64,000 bases of DNA, taken from the NCBI RefSeq assembly GCF_042242105.1, contig NC_092020.1, positions 16,088,788 to 16,152,787 of the forward strand, given 5' to 3'. The stretch comes from Pempheris klunzingeri. Lineage: Eukaryota > Chordata > Actinopteri > Acropomatiformes > Pempheridae. Positions 49,600-61,200 of this stretch are shown here, piece after piece (the first letter of the stretch is position 1; every line of letters starts with the position of its first letter). The notes under the pieces were generated by a model. That model made no database searches and was not told the origin of the DNA. It saw only the letters and a list, made by a program, of their open reading frames with translations. Position numbers and translations under genes: made by a program.

Positions 49600-50222
49600 C
49601 AGCAAACTGCAGCCAATGGACCCTCGGATTATTATATTTAATCTGCGGATTGTCCATCGATAGCACGCCCAGGTGCCGAAGCGCCGGACCGGGTCGGGCC
49701 GGAACCAGAACCAGGCCCGGACGGACAGACGTTCACCAGCGCTGCGTTTTGCGACACCGGCGGACTGGTGTGTGTGTGTGTATGTGAATGTGTGTGTGTG
49801 TGTGTGTGTAGGTAGAGGGGGACTGGCATGCTGTCTGTAGGGGAAGTGTAATGTGCATCACCGTGACTTCGCCGATGAGTCCCCGGCACCTCTGGTTCAT
49901 CAGATCGGATGTAAGGGCTTGAGGCTCGAGCATGGGACAGCGTGAATTCAGCCAGAAGCGAGTTAGCTTTACGGCTAGCTAACACCGGAGTTAACGTCAG
50001 CGGACAACAACTTTTACTCGCCAGCTAGCCAGGCAACGATAGGAAAACACCCAATATGAGCGCCACACCTGTGTTTATGTGAGTGTGGAGTTGTTTTATA
50101 TCGCCTAACATTTGTCACTTCGCTTGTTAGCTCTTTTAAAAGGCCTGATAAATGTTTCCGGAGCGAGTATAGCAGTGTAGCTAAGTCGTTAGCTGCTAAG
50201 TTAGCCTGCCTCGACCGCCCCA
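49600..50222 (+). promoter_or_regulatory. rap2c promoter/5'UTR region with GT microsatellite
   Basis: A CpG-rich block at 49660-49745 (CGCCGGACCGGGTCGGGCCG type) is followed by a GT run at about 49768-49811 and then by a GC-moderate leader up to the rap2c ATG. No TATA box is evident. The exact start is unknown. Confidence 0.5.
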
Positions 50223-52015
50223 ATGAAAGAATACAAAGTGGTCGTGCTGGGCAGCGGCGGCGTCGGCAAGTCCGCGCTGACCGTCCAGTTTGTCACCGGC
50301 ACTTTCATCGAGAAATACGACCCGACCATCGAGGACTTTTACCGAAAGGAGATCGAGGTGGACTCGTCCCCCTCCGTGCTGGAGATCCTCGACACAGCGG
50401 GGACGGAGCAGTTCGCCTCCATGAGAGATCTGTACATCAAGAACGGCCAGGGGTTCATCCTGGTCTACAGCCTGGTCAATCAGCAGTCTTTCCAGGTAAC
50501 CTGATGTGCAAGGACACATTTAAACCACACACAGGTGGAAACTGTTTGAAGCTAATTGGTTAATCAGAGAATTTAGATGATGTACTGAGGTGTGATTCGT
50601 GTTGCTTATTACGGAGCCATGCACCGTCCACATTTTGGTTTATTACCCAAAGATGGAGATTAATTTATCGAAGATGTAAAAATGAATCCAGTGACATTCA
50701 TTTAAAGCCAGCAGGGGTGCAGTAATCTTAGGATATAATATGATGCCTTCATGGTGAATTGGCATCACCGTGAACCACATCACCAGATACCACAGAAGCG
50801 CCCATATAGGCAAAAATACTATACAGACTATATAAAGACTATACAACACAATGCATTTGTTACTATAGAGAAAGAAAAGCAGGAATCAATGTTATATGTA
50901 TTCACTGCAAGAACATAAGCATTCAGTTTTGAGCCATTTCTCAGATAACTGACATGAAATATTGTGCAAGTACGCACACAGATACCTTTTTATTGACTGA
51001 CACATGTCAGTGGTGTAAATGTAAAACAACCATAAACAGACTAAGCTACCGGTGTGCAGGGGAGCTTATGGTTAAAATGTGTGCTAGTAAAAGAGGACAC
51101 AGCTTATAGTATTTGAAACTTTTCAGTTTGGTCAAACCAAGAAAGACAACTCAATATTGAATTACCATCAAAAGTACTTTTATAAAGGCAACAATACTTG
51201 TGTAAGAGTGAAGTTATGCAAGGGAATGTATGACAATGTTGGCTGTGTCCCAGTTGCTGCAAAACATACACATTTTACACAGTATGTTGTATATTCTTAT
51301 TCTCACTGTGTTGTTTTCATAGCTGGTATACAAAAACTAAATATTGCACTTTTCTACTAACAGGAAATGATGCAATACCAAAAATCAAACTAACGTTTGA
51401 ATGTTGTTGCCAAGTAAACTTCACAAAGAGAAAGGAAATATTTAATACATAATTTAACTGTTTCACCACCATACTTGACAATTACATATTTTTACATGTA
51501 ATATCTGCATTCTTTTGTGTTTATATCAACAACACACTCAAAAATCAGCAGTTTTTAAGTATTCATGCAGACTCTTTAGACCGAACCTCTCACTTTTCCA
51601 ATATGAACGCACTACATGTTGAGAAATGGAATTGAAAAACAAACTGTCCCAACAAATTGTCCCATTGCTGTTAACGGCCTGTGGGTTGTAATGAGAGAAA
51701 CCACACACTCATATCCTCTCCCTCTCCGTCTTTCAGGACATCAGACCAATGCGAGACCAAATAGTGCGAGTGAAGCGCTTCGAGAAGGTGCCGTTGATTC
51801 TTGTAGGGAACAAAGTCGACCTGGAGTCTGAGCGTGAGGTCGCCGGGTCAGATGGACGAGCTCTGGCTCAAGAGTGGGGCTGCCCTTTTATTGAAACTTC
51901 TGCCAAGAGCAAGACTATGGTGGACGAGCTGTTTGCAGAGATCGTCCGACAGATGAATTATTCCACACTGCCGGAGAAGCAGGAACAGTGCTGCACAGCC
52001 TGTGTGGTACAGTGA
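50223..52015 (+). CDS. rap2c: Ras-related protein Rap-2c (two coding exons)
   Basis: Exons 50223-50495 and 51737-52015 join in phase 0 over a GT-AG intron and give 183 aa, the exact family length. This is a small GTPase of the Ras superfamily acting at membranes on cytoskeletal and kinase effectors. Visible motifs: P-loop GSGGVGKS (10-17), effector YDPTIEDF (32-39) with the Rap2-specific Phe39, DTAG (57-60), NKVD (116-119), SAK (145-147), adjacent Cys176/Cys177 for palmitoylation and a C-terminal CVVQ prenylation box. [22 protein letters not shown] and the CVVQ ending fit RAP2C rather than RAP2A or RAP2B. It starts MKEYK where human has MREYK. Confidence 0.97.
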
Positions 52016-53970
52016 GGAAGAGGTACGAGCACACACTGCCATTGCTATTCTCCTCCTGCATGGTTGCATTCATATTCGCGCTGCGCCAAAGAACTCACGA
52101 GTACAGCACAGTTGGCCACTCGCAAATTTTAAAAAATGTGATAAAATGTCCCTACAGTGCTTGTGTATAAATGGTTCACAAGCTGAGGAGAAATGTGACA
52201 CATGGATGACTGTGTGGCGTTTCAGTGCGGTGTAAAGGAGAGGAGTGGAGAGGTTGGAAGTGAGAAAGACGAGTGGGTGGTGCTGCTCTCCGCAAAACCG
52301 TTGATTTAGCTTGTTATCATAAGATCGCAGAAAGTATGTGGCACGAAGAACACAACTGTATGAGCAGCTCAGGGCCGGGGGGAGTAGGGGGGTCCTGGAG
52401 AGTAGTGCCTAATGAAGCAGACAGTCCTGCGAGCTGAGCCGTAGAAAGAGGAAAATGTGACATCCTGAAAAAGAATTTATGTTCCAAAACAGGAAGTTAA
52501 CTTTAGATTCAGTGACAGATGTTGCCTGTGTTAACACTGCCCACACAGATGCACATGGAGAATGATTTAAAGTTTCATTGATAAGCTGTTTTGTTTGTTC
52601 TCTTCTCCTTTTTTTTTTTTTATAGATGTGTCATTTTTCTGGATCATCACGAGGATTTTGATGAACCATGAACCTGGGGACAACCTGACTTTTGCGCATA
52701 CTGACAAAAACTTGCAGAAGCTGGTAAAGTTTCTGTTCGAGGTGGTTTCTGAGTGTCTATCACAGAACACCTGACAGGAAAGACGTCGGCCCTATTTTTG
52801 ATATCATAACTGTTAGAAGACGTTTCTGCTGCAACCTTAACGGCCTTTGCGATGACCCAGGGTGGAGTCAGACAGACAGACTTGTAATGAGCAAGAACGG
52901 CCATCTGTGAATTTCAGTCTTTTTTTTCTTTTTTTCCCTTTTAGTCGGAAGTATCTCTGATATAATAAACAGGAGCATTTGTGAGGTTGCAGCTTCTTTT
53001 TAAAGCTGCTTTAATCACTATTATATACTTTATTATTACTTGTATAATGTCTCAAGTTTGGAATTTGACAAAGTATTTCATATTATTGAAACATTTTGAT
53101 TTTTAAGCATGCATACTTCGACCAGTTTGCTGCCCAGGTATGCTCCTCGCTTAATTTTGAAAATCTCGTCTAAAGTAGTTCTTCAAACCGGCACAAAATA
53201 CAGCAGTGTGTACTACAGTATGACTTTTTTAGCTTCAGGAAAATTAGACAAGACGTGTGACTGCTTATGGATTACTCCTGTAACATTTACGTCAATGGAC
53301 GTTCACCACTAGTCCATAATTTACTTTTCTATAATCGCAGTAGCCTGAAGCAGCTAAACTCATCTGAAAACAAGCATGCTCAAAATTTAAAATGTTCTAC
53401 TAAATCAACTTGAAGTGATAGAAGAGCCATTTTACTGTTTTTAGCTTGAGTTCTGTCAGAGTCTCTACAAGGCATCGATTGTGTGGACGCAGGTCTTCCA
53501 TTTTCAGTTTTCTCGAGGAGTCTCTGTGGGAGAATGATTTTGGAACGACCAAAGGAAGCTCACAGTGCATATTTGTGTTTGACTACATGACGTGTGTTGC
53601 TTTAAATTCAGGAGACGCTGATTTCTTGTCATCAAATAACTCCCGCTGCAATGTGGTTTGATAAAAGTTCTGGCGCAGTTAATCAGATTTAACTTTGTAT
53701 TTTTCTTTTTCTTATAGTGACCTATTTATTAAAAAACTAATGACATGGGTAGCCAGTTTTAAACTTTTAATTTTATACTAGTTTTTCGCTTTTTGTGACT
53801 TTTCAGGATACATGGTACATTGTTTTTCTGTTTGTTTTTTGAAGCTGAGGATTTAACAGAGCCTTAAATAATTTCTGTTGCACCCTGGTCTCATGTTTCT
53901 TTTTTTTTCTCTGAATGATAAACAGTTGTCATTGTTTGGTAATAAACATGCTGGCCTTTCTGCTTTTGTC
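52016..53970 (+). other. Probable rap2c 3'UTR
   Basis: Non-coding sequence after the rap2c stop. AATAAA hexamers lie at 52964-52969 and 53941-53946, giving candidate short and long 3'UTRs. Short open frames here have no family content. Confidence 0.5.
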
Positions 53971-55330
53971 ATGGAGCACAGTTGTAGTATTATCTTTTAA
54001 TTGATAACACAGCCACGTCTGTGTGACCAATGCTAGTTCTCCTTCGATCTCATTACAGCCACAGATTTGGGACTTTGGTGGTCATTCCGTGCGTCAGATG
54101 AAACTAGGTTAATCGCTTTGGTCATGCTATAATGAAAAATGTAAATCATGGTGTTAAAGCAGCTATACTCAATATTTTAATAACCACAATGTATCAAATA
54201 TAAGTGTGTAAAAGGGATCACTCGTAGTGATGAAGCTACAAAGAATTGTCGCCTGAATCTGCAAGTTCCCTCGGCTGTGGGAAGATGGCCCTCAGTTTTT
54301 TAGTGAGTTCAGCTCATGGTTTAGCCGTCTGACCAGCAATTTTACTGTTTTGAGTCACTCTCCGCTCTCATAGGGTCGTTTGTGGTCACAACAGGCAGCT
54401 GTTTTCGGTGAAAAAGCTCTAAACACCCAGTATCTGCTCTGCACCGAACAGCAGACAGACGCAGTTAACGACTAACTGATGAGAATAGTGGAGGATGTAG
54501 CACCTAAAGAGCCAAATGTTTGTTTGTTTCAGGAGTTAGTGGAGATAAGAAAAATACCTAAAGAGAGTGAATATTGGGCTTAAAGCCAGCAGGTTTCTGG
54601 GAACACGACTCCAAATTAAGCTTTACATCATATCGACTAAGATGATGTGATACGTCGATGTTGTGTTCATAAGTTGTTTCTGCCGTCCCCACATGGCCAT
54701 AAAAAAAAAATCACTGGTTGCTGCTTTAAGTTAAAGAATAAGGTTCCATATTTTCATGGCTTTGTCTAAAAACAACACTCAACATGTCCTTTTGGGGCAG
54801 AGCACCCAGCTCAGTGCACCTATTTCCTCTATCACACACTGTATGTATAGAGTTGAACAGTTTCTGGTTGCTGATAAAGTTCCTCATCTGTACCACAAAG
54901 AAAAACCTTATTGTGGGGGACAAAAATCCATAGTCCTCTTGCAAAAATGCATTTTGAAACAATGAGGTTCCAGTTGTAGAAGTTAGACTTATCAATTAAT
55001 ACCTGTTAAAGTTGTAGTCTGTTTTTGTGAATTCCTCTTTGTTTCCTCAGACGTTTGTGATAGGAAGTAATAGGAGTGATGGGAACACAGTGAAGGAGTT
55101 TTGTCCCTAAATTCACAGTAACTCTGCAAGATGCCCACTTCATATGGTGAACTCTGCATGTTGAAGCATCCTGTTTGCTTCAGCTCAACTTTAGGATGCT
55201 TATTTGTAGAGAAACGTGACCCCACATGATGTTTCTGGTCCCATCTTACAACAGAACAGAAAACAAGTTTAAAAAGAGTTAAAACTTTTTCTTAATTCAC
55301 ATTGTCTAAAAAATACCAGCTCTCAGAAGC
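53971..55330. other. Intergenic stretch, nothing recognised
   Basis: AT-rich sequence between rap2c and the large GT tract. No gene or clear repeat end is seen. Confidence 0.45.
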
Positions 55331-55528
<198 letters not shown>

Positions 55529-55984
55529 GTGCACCAGACTGGCAGAGTGCAGTCGAGCTGGCGTGTGCTCTGCAAGTGTGTTTCTTCTTGCTTTTGTCAC
55601 ACTTGGTACTGCTGTACTTTTCACATCCCACAGAAGCACAAAGCTGGCTCTCCCTCCTCTCCTCTCGCTCTGCAGTCGTCAGGTGGAGCTGCTGGGTGCT
55701 CGCTGAGCCTGTGCACCCTCCACTGAGCTGGCAGCTGCTGTGTGTGTGTGTGTGTGTCGGGGGGGGGAGGGGTTGCTGACGTCTCTGAATCAGCAGTGTC
55801 ACCACAGCTCCGCCAAGCTCCTTCAGGGGAAAATAACTGATTTTGAGTGTCGTCTTCTGGTTCCTGCTGTGTTTATCTCTGTCCGGCATCTTGAAACAGC
55901 AACCACCACAGGCCATCAGCTGCCAGCAAGCTGCAACAAAACAAACTCATCTCACACAAAAACATGTTGCAACAGGTTGAGTTG

Positions 55985-56310
55985 GAGCTAATTTTAATGT
56001 ACTGTTTGGTTGTTAATCAGCAGGAGTACACTGCATTTTATAAGCTTGATGTAGGTTTTGTATGTAAAAATTAGATTTGAAATGCAACTAGAAACTAATT
56101 TCCACAAGAGGACAATCGCAGTAAGGCAGCATAAATCATAAACATGAACAAAGCATAACATTTGGTTATTAAAATCTACAACAAAGAAGGATTATACTGA
56201 TTACTGTTAAATAAATCTTGTGGATTGTGAATAAAGTTAATGGAGTAGGTGTATAAAGTAGCTGAAGTGGAATCACATATCTCAAAAAAGTAAAATGAAT
56301 TTCTCACAAT
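55985..56310 (+). mobile_element. Decayed repeat, 'GTGTTGGAAGAAGTA' family (copy 3)
   Basis: Pieces such as TGCATTTTATAAGCTTGATG, TTTGTATGTAAAAATTAGAT and AGTAGCTGAAGTGGAAT follow the order of the inner part of that family. Ends are not defined and decay is strong. Confidence 0.4.
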
Positions 56311-56389
56311 TGTACAGCTTCATGTTTAAATTTAGTAATTGAAAAGCTACTAAAACAATGTTTAAGTCACACAGATATCTCAAATGTAA

Positions 56390-58080
56390 TCAAATTGAGC
56401 CCATTTGCTCTCCAGTCACTGAGGCATCTTCTGACCTAAAAGTTCTCACTGGGTTCATGTGAGGTGGCTCATCACCGAGGGTGTATGAAGTGAAAACATC
56501 ACCAGCAGTGATAATGCCCCCTGGAGCCCAGCTGTCAGTGTAAAGTACAAACTTTAATGCCCCGATTCCTCTGCGGAGCTTCATCAGCAGCTTTGCTGCC
56601 GTACACCTGCATGTCCCATAATGTCCCAGATTGTTATGCTGTGTTGTTTTGCAGGTGTGTCGGCTTGGATTAAATTGAAAGGACAGCGAGTCTTTGAAAG
56701 AGAGAAGACACTTGGGGGCCTGACAGCTTGTTTCATTCACAGAGAGCACATCTTGTGTCCGAGGTGACCTTGGACGTGATATGAGACGTCTGGAAAATTG
56801 ATCTGTGAGAAACAGGTTTGTGGTTGACTGAACTAAACAAGACAAACTTCCACCAGCAGGAGACTCCTTCTTATCATGTGAAGCCTCTTTCTTAAAATCT
56901 GCATAATGTGAATGAAGTTCTGTATTGTCCTGAACATCAGAAAGTTCTTTCTTTTTCCACTTGTCTCTCAAATGTGAGCCGTGGACCCATTTTGACCCTC
57001 CGTGACCCCTACTCTCTGTACAATATGTTTGTACTCCCCCAGTCCAGGTCCGGGAGGCCCACCGCCCTGCATATTTTAAACGTTTCCCTGCTCCAACACA
57101 CCTAATACCTGGATTAGGAAACACTGCTTTAAATCAAGTGCAGCACAGAACACTTCACTGAGCAGACTAATCCTACTTTTCCAAGAGCTCTGGCAAACAA
57201 CCAGTTCTCCTATGTTGTGGTTCGGGGTTTGCTTTGTACCAGTGAGCATGTGTTCAATCAATGAATTATCAACCACAGGAGCACAATATCAACAGAAATA
57301 GATGTTTTTTTAAACTGGAGTTTGAGTTTGATGAAATGTCAGTGATGATTCGCTAACATTTTACAGTCTGATCTCACTGATGTTGTCTTCTTCTGTGATA
57401 TCTAGTCACACATTTACAAGGTGCATTCAAAGTCCTGACAGTTTGGAAAATGCGTGATTTTATCAGTCAAGGCCTGAACTGAATATACTCTTTGAAAAAT
57501 GCTTCATTTTTTACTTTTCTGTTGTTTCACCTGCACAATCAATCATGTAAACCAAAAATCTTTTAATGTTTGAAATGAAACAATCCTGTTGTCATGTTTG
57601 TTGTGTGATGCAGAAATGATGAAATTATTATTCTAATCAATTGCATTTACACTAACAGTTTAGATGTGCTGATAAAGGCTTCGCAAGGCTGGAAGCTGGT
57701 GGTTTAACTACTCTGAAAGTGCTTGAAATCTGCTTGAAATTGTAGTGTTAAGAATTTGTGTGAACCCCGTGTTTAGTTATATTTTGAATAATGAATTGAA
57801 AACAAAATGTCAGTTCATTCTGATTGTCAGGCCGCAGTATTGTAAAAGATCAGAGAATCTGATGAAAATTCAATATGTGGTAAATTAAGCTCCTTAATTA
57901 TAGTATGTTTTATTTTGACCCTTAATCTTTTGACCACATTTTATTTTAAAATAGTCACAGTACTTAACTGTTGTACAACAAATACTGTTGTATTTAAACT
58001 GTTGTATATAATCTATGACTGTGCGGAAAATGAGCTCAGGCCCATTAAAACTGTTATTTTTCCATTTCATTAAGTCTCTG
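56390..58080. other. Intergenic stretch with a probable TE piece
   Basis: A minus-strand open frame of 244 codons covers 56390-57124 but has no recognisable domain. Its 5' part (about 57040-57122) resembles the AGTGTTTCCTAATCCAGG end of a teleost dispersed repeat. The rest is AT-rich with nothing recognised. Confidence 0.45.
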
Positions 58081-58103
58081 TATGAAACTGTTGCAGCTCC
58101 AGG

Positions 58104-58146
58104 CCTCTAGGTGGCAGCATGATGTCACGTCGGGAATGTGACGTCA
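58104..58146. promoter_or_regulatory. CTCF-like site and full CRE upstream of alg13
   Basis: CCTCTAGGTGGCAG at 58104-58117 fits the CTCF core consensus well. TGACGTCA at 58139-58146 is a complete palindromic CRE. Both lie 135-180 bp upstream of the alg13 ATG in a CpG-bearing stretch, so they probably sit in the core promoter. Motif calls only. Confidence 0.55.
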
Positions 58147-58281
58147 TCGGCCTGGTGCGGAAGTGTCCGTCAGGTTTGTGACTGCAGGATGAAGATGAGC
58201 CGTGAGGAGGAGGAGGAGGGTGCAAAGTGTTTGAAAATAGCCCACAAATCTTAAAGAAGTGACATTTAAAGTCGAGCAGCA

Positions 58282-61200
58282 ATGAAGACCGTGTTTGTGA
58301 CCGTTGGCACCACGAGCTTTGATGAGCTCATTGAAAACATCACATGTTCAGAGACGGTTCAGGTGAGAAAAGATGGTTTAAAAGAAGCCAGTTTCCTGTT
58401 TTACAGTTACATTATTACTACCACACTGCTACATACTGCGACGATGTATTATTTAAACTCAGTGGAGGAAGAAGATCTCAAGTGTTTTATCAATACCACA
58501 CTACTAAAATACATTACAAGTACATTACTGATGAATGAATATATAAACGTAGTTTAATGGAGTTTATTGTAAGCATTCCGTATACTGTTAGGTTGTTTAA
58601 TCTATAAAAATGCATCCTATTTTCTAAAGGGAGCATACTATTTTTATGTAAACTGACAACCTGAAAAGTAGCTTAATCTGTAAAAGTAGTCGAGTTTCAC
58701 TCTTTCACCAATGTTTCACTCTGAAAGTACAAGTAAGGGTTTAAGTCTAAGGAAAATATATACGCAGTTATGTCAAATTTAATGTATTTAGCTTTACCAT
58801 CTGCACAGGACAAAAACTCCCCCAATAAAAACCTTTTAACACGGAAAAAAATGGAAGAAACCTCAGGTGGAACAACAGAGGAGGGATCTCTCTCCTAGGA
58901 CACACAGACAGATACGCAACAGATGGCGAGTGTATATAGAAATGATCACAACCAAATTCCTGACACATGTAGATTATAAAATGCATGTGAAGAATATGTA
59001 GAAGAGTGCGTGTCACTGCACGCTAAAGTAGTTAAACTTTGTCTTTCAGAGTTGTATTGATGGTGTCTGTTGTCCTACTGCAGGAAATTGAAAGAACCCC
59101 TATATAGAAAACAAAGAATTAAATTCTTTGCTAAACATTGTACATCTGGTTTAATTCTTAAAACATCATATATTATACACTTTGGTGGAATTGGGACTCG
59201 GCTCCGTCTAAGTGCTGATAAACTGTGTGAAAATAACAGCTGCAAAATAAGACATATGAAGCCAAAACAACAGGTGACTCCGGCCTGCTCTTTCTCTTTA
59301 GGGGGAGAACTTGAATATCAGAATACTCAAAGACATCTCCTCACAGTGCTTTTTAATTTTTTTTTTGAGTTTGGTCTTTGAAAAAGCAGCAAAGCTTTAT
59401 TCTCCAAATAGTGTTTCTCTGCAGAACGACTTGATAAAGTCAAAATGTGAGTCTGTGAACTTGTTGTAGTGTAAAAGACAAATGTTGTGCTAAAAGAAAT
59501 TAAGTTTGCACGCTGCTATGTTGATTTAAACACTGGAACTATAGGAATATCACTGGAGCAACTATTTTTTGCTGGAGGATGATTTTACATGTTTGTAGTT
59601 TTAGTAATTATTACAACTATGACTTATATTCTTCACCATGATTTGAATACATATACTCCTCACTATGATTTTACATGTACTCATCACTGGACTAAAGTAT
59701 AACTGTGTGTGTCCCTCACTCATTGACCCTCACTGTATCACATGTCTGCTCTATGTTAAAACAAGTGCACTTACATTAAACACTATAATTTTTAAAAAAA
59801 GGCAACAGAAGGGAGCTAAGAAATAAGGGTGTAATAAGAAGAGAGAACTTAGAATAAAAAAATAAGAACCAGGTAAGGTTAAAAGATATTGGTGTAAAGT
59901 TTATACAACATGGCATATAAAAAAAGGAAACATGCCCGTGCCAGTGCAGGTGACAGGAAAGTCCCTACAATCCCAACTTTAAGGAGTACATCATTTAGGC
60001 CCTGCAACTGACCAATGAATATAATGGTGTAATGTTACAATGTTTGGTTTAAGATTGATTGGTCATTTTGATGCTGTGATGAAAGGAAAGCAGGTGGAGC
60101 CCCATGGGAATATAAGCTGTGTACTGTCTGTGAGAGCTCAGAGCTCTCTTGCTGTATGTATGTGCAGATAGAGTGTTCTCCCTTTGCTGCTGGCATTAAA
60201 GTTTTTTTTTTTTGCTGCTCTGAACTCTGACTCCTGAAGACTGTTTGAGCACATCAGCTGAGATTAATTTTCCTGATTATTTTGACTCAGTTTTTGATCT
60301 ATTTGCCAAAGTTTCCTCGACCCATTGAGCATTGTTAAGACAACTATAAATCTGGCCCAGTGGCCTTGAACCCTGGTTCATAGCCACGTCATTGTGACAA
60401 ATCTTTTTTTAATACGTTTTTTTCTCCCTGCAGGCTTTAAAAGCTCGCGGTTATGAGCGTCTGGTTCTTCAGGTTGGAAGAGGATCTCTTCTTCCAGCTG
60501 CTGATAGCTGTCCACACATCAGACTGGAGGCTTTTCGATTCAAAGACTCTATAGCAGAAGACTTCCAGCAGGCTGACCTTGTCATCAGCCACGCAGGTGA
60601 GTAAAATATCAAACACCTTGTGCACATTTACTCCTCTGAGTCCTACAGGAGTGAATTAGAGCTACATATAAATTTAACTAAATGCTGTTCCATAAGTCAA
60701 ACTACTATCTATTACCATAAGTAGTTTTTTTAAAACATAATGAACATTAGTAATTGATAAGCAGGTAGTTTCCATGTTCGTTGCCTGCACAGAAGACATT
60801 AATGACTATGTTGAATTTAAAGTAAAAGCAAATACATGTTGTGCAAACATTAAACAGGAAGCTGATGATTAATACAGCAGAGTGTCAGCAGCAGACAGAT
60901 ACAACATGAGGGTGCAGAGCAAACTATTAAAAACAGGATGATATTCAAACAAATGCTAAACAACATAGTTGTAATATGAGCCGCTCTGGTGTCTTTTTGT
61001 CACAGTTCTCACCTGGAGCGGCCAGCAACAGCATTATAGTCTGTACTTGTTAGGATGAGTAAACACTCAATCTTTGGTTTGATGTGTTAAAGGGATAGTT
61101 CAGATTATTTGAAGTCAGGCTGCATGAGGTACGTATCCACAGTTAGTGTATTATGTACATTAGACGGCTGTCAACACGTCCCCAGTTTGAAGCATAGACC

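Noticed and set aside
56390-57124. A 244-codon minus-strand open frame
   Set aside because: No domain, no splice or promoter context, and its start lies in what looks like the end of a dispersed repeat; probably chance.
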